Below, in pieces: positions 7,785 through 14,911 of a stretch of 21,139 nucleotides of DNA (positions within the stretch are counted from its first letter, which is position 1; each line of letters opens with the position of its first letter). Where the stretch lies: NCBI GenBank assembly GCA_031275035.1, contig JAISPH010000123.1, forward strand, positions 1 through 21,139, given 5' to 3'. The stretch is from Treponema sp. Lineage in GTDB: Bacteria; Spirochaetota; Spirochaetia; Treponematales; Breznakiellaceae. Made by a program: the position numbers and the translations under genes. The notes below the pieces were generated by a model that did not search any database, had not been told where the DNA came from, and saw only the letters and a list, made by a program, of their open reading frames with translations.

Positions 7785-9256
7785 ATTCCCTCCCCCCTGA
7801 ATTCTGCGGCGTATACCGTAGGGGACATCCCGGTTATCTTTCTGAAAAGCTTGCTGAAGTAGTTGGGATCCTGGTATCCGGCCGCAAAAGCTATTTCTTT
7901 GATATTCATCTTTGATTCCCGGATAAGCTTTTCCGCATTTTCTATGCGCAGCTCCGTAACATAATCGATAAAATTGGTCTTCAGGTGTTCCGAAAAAAGA
8001 CGGCTTAAATAGGCGGTAGAAACCTGGGCGGCTTCGGCGGCGGAATTTAACTGGAGGCTGCCGTCGGTATAATGTTCCCGGATATGTTCCAGGGCCTTGG
8101 CCAGGGGAAAGGGGATATCCTGCGATCTGCGGAGCTTTGTCTGAAAAAGGATCTTGTCAAAGGCGGCGGAGGCCCAAGTTTCCCACTGATCCACTCCGGC
8201 AAGGGGCATTATTTCTTCCGCCGGAGCAAAGAGGGGCGCCGCATCGGGATCGGTATAACAGCCGGTACAGTCGTTCATAAGGAACATAAACACGGAAATC
8301 ATCTTTGCCTTGGCCAGGGCAAAATCGTAGAAGGCGAACAGTTCTTTCCAGAGCATCGTAAAGAGCTGTTTAGCCTCCTCCCCGGCGGCGTTTTCTATTT
8401 TGCGGCGAAGCTGGATAATCCGCAGCCGTTCCCGCCGCTGTATATCGGTTCCCTTCCGTTTGTCCTCCAGTTCCCTCAGGGCCTGGGCGCAGGAGAGGTG
8501 CAATTCCGGTCCCCGGCAGAGTTCTCCCAGGCCCCAGAAATAGTCTGCTTTTCCGAAGATGGTTTCTTTGAAAACGGCCTCCAGCCGACCCCGCAGGAGC
8601 TCCCGGCTGATATCTTCGGATATAAGAAAGAGCCCCCGGTTCAGGACCACATCATAGATACAGTAGTGTTTGTAGGAGATTTTTTCCGCCGTCAGGGCGC
8701 ACCATTTTTCCGGCTCCTGATCCAGTTCCAGGAAAAAAACAATGCCCCTGTCCGAAGGAAGGGACAGTTCCTCCCGGCAGCTTTCCCACTGGGCCTGGCT
8801 TATTCCCTTCCAGATGGTCCTTCTGAAAAAACGCTGCCGGGGAGTTTCCGCCTCCGCCGGCGCCGTTTCCGCCCGGCTTTGCAGGGCCTTCCGTACCGTT
8901 TCCAGGGTTTCCAAAAAAGTCTTTTTTGAAACGGGCTTTACCAGATAGGCAAAGACCCCCAGCGGTATGGCCCGCCGGGCAAGATCGAAACGCTCGTAGG
9001 CGGTGGAGAGGACAAAAATCATGGCGGGGAATTTATTATGCACATCGGCGATCACCTCAATGCCGTCAAGACCGGGGATGTTGATGTCCATAAAAACCAG
9101 ATCCGGCTCAAGCTCGTGGATCAGCTGGAGGGCCTCGTACCCTGACCGGGCTTTGCCGGCCAAAATAAAGCCCCCCCCCCCCCCGGAGGCCTTCAGCATA
9201 AATTCATAGCTGTCCAGGACCGGCTCTTCGTCGTCCACTATTAAAACTCTATACAC
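7781..9256 (-). CDS. YesN-type response regulator (REC + AraC HTH)
   Basis: Response regulator of 491 residues that should be phosphorylated by the adjoining histidine kinase and bind DNA upstream of sugar-uptake genes. The receiver domain occupies about residues 1-120, with the acidic DD pair at 8-9, phospho-acceptor Asp57 (FMDIN) and the VKP lysine near 107. A middle region of about 260 residues has no recognised domain. The C-terminal 100 residues are an AraC/XylS double helix-turn-helix (VSTAYLSRLFSEHL, then IKEIAFAAGYQDPNYFSKLF). The start is GTG, preceded by GAGGG, and overlaps the kinase gene by 16 bases. Unusually, codons 25-29 are five glycines encoded by 14 consecutive G (C at 9171-9184 on the plus strand). 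Gain or loss of one base would end the protein within about 25 codons, so the gene may be phase variable. Confidence 0.93.
   Translation of the reverse strand: MYRVLIVDDEEPVLDSYEFMLKASGGGGGFILAGKARSGYEALQLIHELEPDLVFMDINIPGLDGIEVIADVHNKFPAMIFVLSTAYERFDLARRAIPLGVFAYLVKPVSKKTFLETLETVRKALQSRAETAPAEAETPRQRFFRRTIWKGISQAQWESCREELSLPSDRGIVFFLELDQEPEKWCALTAEKISYKHYCIYDVVLNRGLFLISEDISRELLRGRLEAVFKETIFGKADYFWGLGELCRGPELHLSCAQALRELEDKRKGTDIQRRERLRIIQLRRKIENAAGEEAKQLFTMLWKELFAFYDFALAKAKMISVFMFLMNDCTGCYTDPDAAPLFAPAEEIMPLAGVDQWETWASAAFDKILFQTKLRRSQDIPFPLAKALEHIREHYTDGSLQLNSAAEAAQVSTAYLSRLFSEHLKTNFIDYVTELRIENAEKLIRESKMNIKEIAFAAGYQDPNYFSKLFRKITGMSPTVYAAEFRGEGI
9171..9184. repeat. 14-base poly-C/poly-G tract inside the regulator gene
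   Basis: Fourteen consecutive C on the plus strand encode five Gly in the regulator's receiver domain. Such long mononucleotide runs are slippage-prone. As written the tract keeps the downstream reading frame open. With 15 G the frame meets TGA after about 21 codons, and with 13 G after about 17 codons. Confidence 0.8.
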
Positions 9257-10785
9257 GGTTCCCTCGTTGTATCGATACGGATCACAATGCTGGTTCCTTC
9301 CGCTCCGGTTTTAATCTGTATAACCCCGGGATCATCGGGGTAAAAGAAAAAAAGCCGCTGAATGACATTTTCCAGCCCCATCACCCTGGATACGGAAGAT
9401 TCGTCAATAGACAGAGGATGAAGCAGCCGTTCCACGGTTTCCGCAGGCATGCCGCAGCCGTTGTCGTGCACCGACAGGACCAGCATGTTCCCCTCCTTGA
9501 CGGCGCTGACGATAACATGGGGGGTCTCCTTCCGGGACGGGGATTCTTCCGCCTTTCCGCCCCTGTCCTTAAAGGCATGGATCACGCAGTTCTCCACCAG
9601 GGGCTGCAGTATGGAGACGGGCGCCTTGCAACTGTCCAGCAGGGCTTCGTCATAATCCAAAACCAGCTCCAAATTTTTCGGAAACCTCACCTTCAATATG
9701 TAGAAATAATAGTTAAGTCCCTCAATCTCGTGCCGCAGGGGAACGATAATCTCCTTGTTTCTGATGATGTGGCGGAAGAGCCGGGCCATATACTCCATAT
9801 ATTCCCCGGTCCGGTCCGCCCCCTCCACAATGGCAAGCTGCATCCCCGTGTTCAGCGTGTTAAAGAGAAAGTGGGGATTCATCTGGGCCTGGAGGGCATA
9901 GATCTCCATGTGCCGGACCAGGCCCTCCATCTTCATGTTCCGCATCTTTTCCCGCATATATTCCTGCTTGATATTCTCCTGCCGGCGGATTTCCTCGATA
10001 AAAGTACGGATCTCCCGCTTCATGCGGTTGAAGGCCTCTACCACCTGATCTATCTCCTGGATGTCGCTGGTTTCAATGTCCTCGATGCTGAAATTCCCCG
10101 CGGACAGTTCCGCAGCCATGACGGAAAGCCGTTCCAGAGGAGTGGTAATACGCCCCCCCGAATCGAGGAGGAGGATCATTGCAAAGATCGAAATAAACAG
10201 GATAAAGAGCAGATTCCAGAATTGAATCGCCCCGGACTCGGCAATAAATGCGCTGTAAGAATCCAGCTGGCTGCGGAAGCGTCCGGTGCTGATCTCCTCA
10301 ATCTCGTTATTGATATACTCCAGGAGCCTCCCCATTTCGTCATAGATCCGGGTATAGGCGGAAATATTCCGGCCCCGTTTTTCCTCCATGGCGGCGTCCG
10401 CCAGGTTCAGATATGAATGAATGAGGGAATAGATCTCCCGTTCTTTAAGCTCGATCTGGTTTGCCGTTATGGGAATATAGGTGGGAAGCTTTTCCCGCAG
10501 GGACTGGGAATCGATGAGGATTTGAGCCAGGGCATTGGAAGAACGAGTGGAGAGATAATCCAGCAGGGGTCCCTGATAGGCGGCCAGTTCCTCCTGTATG
10601 GATTTGATGAACTGCTCCTCCTTAAAGCTGCTGTCGGAAAGATCCTGCACCCGCTTGGCGGAAAAAAGAATATAGGCCGCGGACAGGGCCAGAATAAAGA
10701 AGGCCCCGAAGATGCTGAAAAGCATCCGCAGCCTGAAAGAACGGGGCCACCGGGGTATTTTCTTAAGGAAATCCGTCCGGTTCAT
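9241..10785 (-). CDS. LytS/YesM-type sensor histidine kinase
   Basis: Membrane histidine kinase of 514 residues. A first membrane helix lies at about 18-42, an extracytoplasmic segment of about 150 residues has helical character, and a second helix lies at about 192-212. A HAMP domain follows, then the His_kinase (PF06580) region with phospho-acceptor His305 in QMNPHFLFN, and a HATPase domain (N-box LQPLVENCVIHAF, G1 box DNGCGMP, then GLENVIQRL). The outer segment has no obvious ligand-binding fold, so signal input probably comes from a partner. The gene starts with an ATGA overlap with the anchored binding protein and overlaps the response regulator by 16 bases at its end. This layout matches XylFII-LytS-YesN sugar-sensing systems. 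Confidence 0.92.
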   Translation of the reverse strand: MNRTDFLKKIPRWPRSFRLRMLFSIFGAFFILALSAAYILFSAKRVQDLSDSSFKEEQFIKSIQEELAAYQGPLLDYLSTRSSNALAQILIDSQSLREKLPTYIPITANQIELKEREIYSLIHSYLNLADAAMEEKRGRNISAYTRIYDEMGRLLEYINNEIEEISTGRFRSQLDSYSAFIAESGAIQFWNLLFILFISIFAMILLLDSGGRITTPLERLSVMAAELSAGNFSIEDIETSDIQEIDQVVEAFNRMKREIRTFIEEIRRQENIKQEYMREKMRNMKMEGLVRHMEIYALQAQMNPHFLFNTLNTGMQLAIVEGADRTGEYMEYMARLFRHIIRNKEIIVPLRHEIEGLNYYFYILKVRFPKNLELVLDYDEALLDSCKAPVSILQPLVENCVIHAFKDRGGKAEESPSRKETPHVIVSAVKEGNMLVLSVHDNGCGMPAETVERLLHPLSIDESSVSRVMGLENVIQRLFFFYPDDPGVIQIKTGAEGTSIVIRIDTTREPCIEF

Positions 10786-11732
10786 CTGTTCAGGCTGGCC
10801 CGGTCTATAATTTCGATGCCCGTATCTATCGAAGTGGAGGTATAGCCGGTGGTCCGCAGGGACGCCAGGGAACGGACCGCCTCATACCCTATACGCTCGG
10901 GATTTATCACAATGCTCGCCACAATTACCCCCTTCCTGATATTGTCTTCGATCCCCGGATCGCTGCCGAAACCGATTATCTGGACCCGGCCCACCAGGTT
11001 CATGTCGATTAAGGTCTGGGCCGCGGCGATGGTATCGTTGGAATCGGTAAAGACGATGATATTGCTCTCGGGGTTGGTAAAGAAAAGGCGGTAGAGAAGC
11101 TCCTCTGCATCCAGGGGGTTCATCGTGGTTTTAAGCTCTGTAATGGGCCCGGAGAGACGATCCTGCAGGGCCGCGGTAATGCCCATTTCTACCAGTTCCC
11201 GCTCGCCGTACATCCCCGGAACCTTATCGCTGTATACGATAACCAGATGGATGGGATCTTCGCTGATGGTTCCGGCGATCATACCGATCCTGCGGCCCAC
11301 GTCAAAGTTATTGGTCCCGATAAAAGGCCAGGGCTGGTCATGGGGTACATTGTGATTAATTAGCACCGTTGGAATGCGGCCCAGCTTTACCAGTTGTCTC
11401 CGGGCCAGAGCGTCGTCCAGGTAGGGACAGACCACCACCCCGTCCATCCCGGTATAGGAGGCCATCTCCAGCTCATGGGTGTTGGGATCTATCGAATGAA
11501 CCGAAATTGCCGCATTTACCTCTTCGGCGGCCCGGTTCGCCCCCCGGATAATCCCGGTAAAAAAGGAATTGCGGTTGTCCGGCAGATACAAGGCAAAATG
11601 ATAATTTAAAGTATCCTGTCTTTCCCCGGGAAAGTGTACATAAAGCCCCCGGGCAAGAAACAGGGAGATCGAAAAAGCCCCCAGGGACAGCAGTCCAAAA
11701 GAGATAAGTCCCGTCCGCAATAAGAATTTCAT
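10782..11732 (-). CDS. Membrane-anchored sugar-binding sensor (XylFII-like)
   Basis: Periplasmic-binding-protein-like polypeptide of 316 residues with an uncleaved-looking N-terminal membrane anchor (about 5-27, no lipobox Cys and no clear cleavage site). The rest is a Peripla_BP_4 fold: FALYLPDNRNSFFTGIIRGA, DGVVVCPYLD, TVLINHNVP, FIGTNNFDVGRRIG, VFTDSNDTIAAAQTLID and a closing VASIVINPERIGYEA. It is the first gene of the operon and is coupled by ATGA to the histidine kinase, so it is best read as the ligand-binding subunit of that kinase rather than a transport protein. The frame is open upstream to 11828, but only the ATG at 11732 leads directly into the anchor. No Shine-Dalgarno sequence precedes it, and a TATACT box ends 6 bases before it, suggesting a leaderless message. 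Confidence 0.85.
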   Translation of the reverse strand: MKFLLRTGLISFGLLSLGAFSISLFLARGLYVHFPGERQDTLNYHFALYLPDNRNSFFTGIIRGANRAAEEVNAAISVHSIDPNTHELEMASYTGMDGVVVCPYLDDALARRQLVKLGRIPTVLINHNVPHDQPWPFIGTNNFDVGRRIGMIAGTISEDPIHLVIVYSDKVPGMYGERELVEMGITAALQDRLSGPITELKTTMNPLDAEELLYRLFFTNPESNIIVFTDSNDTIAAAQTLIDMNLVGRVQIIGFGSDPGIEDNIRKGVIVASIVINPERIGYEAVRSLASLRTTGYTSTSIDTGIEIIDRASLNR

Positions 11733-11738
11733 AAAAAC

Positions 11739-11767
11739 AGTATACGTCCCGGGGGCTGTATGCGCAA
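11739..11767 (-). promoter_or_regulatory. Candidate promoter of the sensor operon (leaderless)
   Basis: On the minus strand TTGCGC (11767-11762), a 17-base spacer and TATACT (11744-11739) lie directly before the sensor gene. The expected start site falls on the A of its ATG at 11732. The -10 box is good and the -35 weak, which would suit an activated promoter. A GCAATTGC palindrome (11764-11771) overlaps the -35. Confidence 0.5.
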
Positions 11768-11791
11768 TTGCAGTATTTTTAGCGGAATTGG

Positions 11792-11808
11792 CGAACCAAA
11801 TTGGTTCG
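11792..11808. promoter_or_regulatory. Operator-like palindrome CGAACCAAATTGGTTCG
   Basis: A perfect palindrome with 8-base arms and a single central base lies in the gap between the divergent sensor operon and the M23 peptidase gene. It sits about 60-76 bases upstream of the sensor start and 30 bases upstream of the peptidase -35 box. Size and symmetry fit a dimeric repressor or activator site. The protein that binds it is unknown. Confidence 0.5.
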
Positions 11809-11837
11809 AAGAAAATTAAAGTTTCCAAATAACTCTA

Positions 11838-11866
11838 TTGACATCCAAAATGATGATTGATATAGT
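11838..11866 (+). promoter_or_regulatory. Sigma70 promoter of the M23-bactofilin cluster
   Basis: TTGACA (11838-11843), a 17-base spacer and TATAGT (11861-11866) match the sigma70 consensus almost perfectly. The start site would be near 11873. AAGGAG at 11895-11900 then provides a ribosome binding site 6 bases before the GTG start at 11907. Confidence 0.8.
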
Positions 11867-11906
11867 TATATAGCGTTTCTCCCGATAATATTTCAAGGAG
11901 AATTGT

Positions 11907-12935
11907 GTGGGCTCGGTCCATGAATATAAACGACTAGAAAACACGCTGGTTCAAAAAATTAAGGATCTCTCTTTTTTTGCGGCCGGAGGTATCATTTCGG
12001 GATGTAAGACCCTGGGAAAAGTGATAACCCGGCGTTACACTATAGTATTGGTTCCCCATTCGGAGAAGAGGGTTTACAACCTGCATATCAGCGTGTTGTC
12101 CGTATGTTGCGCGGTTTTGGTATTTGTGGGCCTTATAAGCGCCCTTTTCTGGTACGGCGCCTCCTACGGCAATACCCGGGGGGCCTTTATGGACCGGGAT
12201 AACCGCCTCAAGGACGCCCAGGCAAGCCTGGACCAGCTGCAGGATGAAACTTCCCGGCTTTTGCGGGCCGCGCGGGGGTTTGAAGCCGCCCTTTCCGGCA
12301 CCCTTTCCGTCCTGGGCGCCGAAATCCCCAAAGACGCCTCCGGTTCATCTTCGGGGGACCTTTCCTCTTTTTTTGACGTTAAGGAAACCGCCGAAGGCAG
12401 CCTCCAGGAAGTAGAGGATATACGGAAACTGGCGGGGTATCTTTCCTCGGCGGCGGAACCGATCAAGGAACTGGGCGCCCTTTTAGACTCCCAAAGCGCC
12501 CTTCTTTCGGAAATTCCCAGTATTTGGCCCATTAAGGGCGGTATCGGCCACATTTCCATGTTTTTCGGCCAGAATGAGAATCCCTTTACCGGCCAGTACT
12601 ACATCCACAAGGGGATTGATATTTCCACCTTCAGACAGGGCGATCCCCTTGTCGCTACCGCAGACGGCCAGATCGTGGCGGTTAATTATGACGGCGGCGG
12701 TTTCGGCAACAACATCATCATCAAGCATAAACACGGGTTCTATACCCGCTACGGCCACATGCAGTCATTCCGGGTAAAGCTTGGCCAGAAGGTCGAACAG
12801 GGCGAAGTTATCGGCTATATCGGTAATACGGGCCTTTCCACGGGTCCCCATGTACATTATGAGGTTCATATCGGGTCGGATGTGGTGGACCCCTATAAGT
12901 ACCTTAATATCCGATCCAGTCTTGTCCGGCGTTAA
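11907..12935 (+). CDS. LytM/M23 family metallo-endopeptidase
   Basis: Predicted membrane-anchored peptidoglycan endopeptidase of 342 residues. A cytoplasmic N-terminus of about 60 residues leads into one membrane helix (about 64-90), then a helical, coiled-coil-like periplasmic stalk, then the C-terminal peptidase_M23 domain (about 200-335). Zinc ligands are visible: His234 and Asp238 in HKGID and the HVH pair 315/317, together with the GNNIIIKH and YGHM strands typical of LytM. The site looks complete, so the enzyme should be active rather than an EnvC-like activator. It starts with GTG behind AAGGAG and a strong promoter. The bactofilin gene follows after 11 bases. Co-occurrence of M23 peptidases and bactofilins is well known and points to local control of cell-wall hydrolysis and cell shape. 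Confidence 0.92.
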   Translation: MGSVHEYKRLENTLVQKIKDLSFFAAGGIISGCKTLGKVITRRYTIVLVPHSEKRVYNLHISVLSVCCAVLVFVGLISALFWYGASYGNTRGAFMDRDNRLKDAQASLDQLQDETSRLLRAARGFEAALSGTLSVLGAEIPKDASGSSSGDLSSFFDVKETAEGSLQEVEDIRKLAGYLSSAAEPIKELGALLDSQSALLSEIPSIWPIKGGIGHISMFFGQNENPFTGQYYIHKGIDISTFRQGDPLVATADGQIVAVNYDGGGFGNNIIIKHKHGFYTRYGHMQSFRVKLGQKVEQGEVIGYIGNTGLSTGPHVHYEVHIGSDVVDPYKYLNIRSSLVRR

Positions 12936-12946
12936 GGCGGACTGTT

Positions 12947-13390
12947 ATGGCCGCCCATAAACATGAAGATTTTTCCATCAACAGCATCCTGGGCCCCAAT
13001 ACCTCCGTCAACGGCGATATTGAATCCGGCGGTTTTACCCGGGTAGACGGCAGCCTGCGGGGAAACCTCCATGCCAAGGGCCGGGTAGTGGTGGGGGAAA
13101 AAGCCCGGATAAAGGGCAGTATCACCGGCACCGCCGTTACCGTGGGCGGCGTAGTCTACGGCAATATTCTTGCCAGTGAACGGCTTATCGTTCTGTCCAC
13201 CGGCCTGGTGCTGGGGGATATCATCACCTGCCGCATTGAGGCCGAGGATGGCTGCCTGATCCATGGCCGGATCAGGGTCTGCAGGAGCGATGAACAGTGG
13301 AATCAGGCGGTTACCGAATATCAGGACGCCCAGGGGGTACGATCCGCCCTTTCGGGATTCTCCTTCCGGTCCGAAAAAAGCCATGGCTAG
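12947..13390 (+). CDS. Bactofilin (polymer-forming cytoskeletal protein)
   Basis: Small protein of 147 residues of the bactofilin family (DUF583). These proteins polymerise without nucleotide into filaments at the inner membrane and position cell-wall enzymes. The central region, about residues 18-115, shows the short beta-helix repeats of the family: VNGDIESGG, RVDGSLRGNL, VVVGEKARIKGSI, VTVGGVVYGNI, LVLGDIITC. Both flanks are polar and probably unstructured. It lies 11 bases after the M23 peptidase gene and its last 8 bases overlap the next gene, so all three are co-expressed. Helical or curved bacteria use bactofilin plus M23 peptidase pairs for shape, which suits a spirochaete; this role is inferred. 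Confidence 0.93.
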   Translation: MAAHKHEDFSINSILGPNTSVNGDIESGGFTRVDGSLRGNLHAKGRVVVGEKARIKGSITGTAVTVGGVVYGNILASERLIVLSTGLVLGDIITCRIEAEDGCLIHGRIRVCRSDEQWNQAVTEYQDAQGVRSALSGFSFRSEKSHG

Positions 13391-13874
13391 GGTTGATTTC
13401 CCCGAAGGGAACTACCTTAATCCTGCGGCCTACGCCCAAACTGAGACAGGAAAACTAAAACGGAAAGCCGCCCTTAAACGGACGCCCTTCTCCCATATCA
13501 TGGAAAACGCCGGGGAGGCGGCGGAGACCGATGCCCCGCCGGACATTCCCCCTTCGGAAGAGGCCCTTCGGGAATTGTTGGACGATGTCCACAATACGGG
13601 AGACGCCCTGAGACAACGGCCCTTTCAGGAAGAAATTAAGCGGTACAAGCGGGCGGTGAGGAATTTTATGCACTACGTGGTGGAGAACGGATACGGCATA
13701 AAAGAAGAGACCTATATGTTCAACCATAAAAAATACGTCAAAGTACAGGTTGAAATAATAGACAGAAAGCTGGAACAATTGGCGGCGGGCATTATGGCCG
13801 GACAGGTAAATCAGCTTGAACTCCTTGCCCGGGTTGATGAAATTACCGGGCTTTTGGTAAATTTACTGCAATGA
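13383..13874 (+). CDS. YaaR family protein (DUF327)
   Basis: Protein of 163 residues in the YaaR/DUF327 family, whose biochemical role is not established. The first 60 residues are polar and low in structure. The remaining hundred are helical, with the family core EIKRYKRAVRNFMHYVV, a KKYVKVQVEIIDRKLEQLA helix and a C-terminal leucine-rich helix ending LLVNLLQ. The frame is open back to 13263 inside the bactofilin gene, but the ATG at 13383 gives the expected family length and produces the short ATGGCTAG overlap with the bactofilin stop, suggesting translational coupling. In Bacillus, yaaR lies close to yaaT (ricT), and ricT is the next gene here, so the pairing looks conserved across phyla. 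Confidence 0.85.
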   Translation: MARVDFPEGNYLNPAAYAQTETGKLKRKAALKRTPFSHIMENAGEAAETDAPPDIPPSEEALRELLDDVHNTGDALRQRPFQEEIKRYKRAVRNFMHYVVENGYGIKEETYMFNHKKYVKVQVEIIDRKLEQLAAGIMAGQVNQLELLARVDEITGLLVNLLQ

Positions 13875-13875
13875 A

Positions 13876-13898
13876 CCGGCGGACCAAAGGTTTGCCGG
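13876..13898 (+). other. Hairpin after the YaaR gene
   Basis: A 10-bp stem with two G-U pairs closes on an AAA triloop (arms 13876-13885 and 13889-13898). No T tract follows, so this is probably an mRNA 3' end or processing structure between the YaaR gene and ricT, not a full terminator. Confidence 0.45.
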
Positions 13899-13921
13899 CA
13901 GCCGCTTAAAAACAACAGAAA

Positions 13922-13936
13922 CGGGGTGAGACCCCG
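13922..13936 (+). other. Small hairpin in the ricT leader
   Basis: CGGGGT and ACCCCG pair around a GAG triloop, 10 bases before the AAGG ribosome binding element of ricT at about 13947-13950. It could modulate ricT translation or be part of the intercistronic spacer. No further support is visible. Confidence 0.35.
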
Positions 13937-13957
13937 CCGCAAATATAAGGATATTTC

Positions 13958-14911
13958 ATGGGCGATTCCGGCGAATATTACGATATAAACGAAGATGAGG
14001 ATATTTCTTCCCTGGAGGATAATCCTGCGGAGACGGAGCGGGAGAGCGCCGTCATTGTGGACAGCGCAGAAAGCCTTGCCCCGGATACCCCCGTCTACCG
14101 GCTGCGTCTCTCCTATTCCAACGAGATCTTCCTGGCCGCCTACAGCGGAGATCTCCTGGAACCGGGATGCGAGGTCCTGGTTCCCACCCGGTATGGCCGG
14201 GATCTGGCCCAGGTCATAGGTCCCGTCCTCTGCAAGGCTGTCCCGGTTTCGGAGGCTGCCAGAATAGAACGGATCGCTTTGAAGGAAGATTTGGACAGGG
14301 CCGTTCAGAACAGCCGCCACGAAAAAGAAGCCTTCAAAATATGCAAACAAAAAATAGAAGCCCATAAGCTGGAGATGAAGCTGGTTTCGGTCCACTACCT
14401 GCTGGACGAGCCGAAGATCCTCTTTTTCTTTACCGCGGAAAACCGGGTGGATTTTAGAGAACTGGTAAGGGATCTGGTAAGCGTCTTTAAGACCCGGATT
14501 GAACTGCGCCAGATTGGGGTCCGGGACGAATCCCGGGTGGTCGGCGGCCTGGGGGTCTGCGGCCGGGGTTATTGCTGCCACATGGTCTCGGACAAGTTAA
14601 AGCCCGTATCCATAAAAATGGCCAAAGATCAGAATCTGTCCCTCAATTCCATAAAGATATCCGGCCCCTGCGGCAGGCTCCTCTGCTGCCTAGCCTACGA
14701 GCATTGCTTTTACAGCGAACAGCGGAAGCTTACCCCCCAGGAGGGCTGCAAGATCAGCCACGACGGAACGCTTTGGCGGGTGGTCGAGGTAAATATAATC
14801 ATGGGTTCGGTAAAATTAACCGCCGAAGACGGCAGGCTGCTCCAACTGCCGGCGGATCGGTTTGAAAAAACCGATAACCGCTGGGCGATACGTTCTGCCG
14901 CGGACGAATAG
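13958..14911 (+). CDS. ricT: RicT/YaaT PSP1-domain protein
   Basis: Cytoplasmic protein of 317 residues with a PSP1 domain. In Bacillus the orthologue RicT (YaaT) forms an iron-sulfur-containing complex with RicA and RicF that assists RNase Y-dependent mRNA maturation and affects developmental regulation. The first 40 residues are acidic and extra to the core. The core begins at VYRLRLSYSNEIFLAAY, and the diagnostic region lies around residues 205-255: GLGVCGRGYCC, then SGPCGRLLCCLAYEH, whose cysteines are candidates for the cluster ligands. AAGG precedes the ATG by 7 bases. It follows the YaaR gene by 83 bases containing two hairpins and ends exactly where the convergent cheB ends. RicA and RicF equivalents are not in the window. 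Confidence 0.9.
   Translation: MGDSGEYYDINEDEDISSLEDNPAETERESAVIVDSAESLAPDTPVYRLRLSYSNEIFLAAYSGDLLEPGCEVLVPTRYGRDLAQVIGPVLCKAVPVSEAARIERIALKEDLDRAVQNSRHEKEAFKICKQKIEAHKLEMKLVSVHYLLDEPKILFFFTAENRVDFRELVRDLVSVFKTRIELRQIGVRDESRVVGGLGVCGRGYCCHMVSDKLKPVSIKMAKDQNLSLNSIKISGPCGRLLCCLAYEHCFYSEQRKLTPQEGCKISHDGTLWRVVEVNIIMGSVKLTAEDGRLLQLPADRFEKTDNRWAIRSAADE

Noticed and set aside
13263..13382. Longer YaaR-family protein starting at 13263
   Set aside because: The extra 40 residues lie inside the bactofilin gene in another frame, and family length and coupling favour the ATG at 13383.
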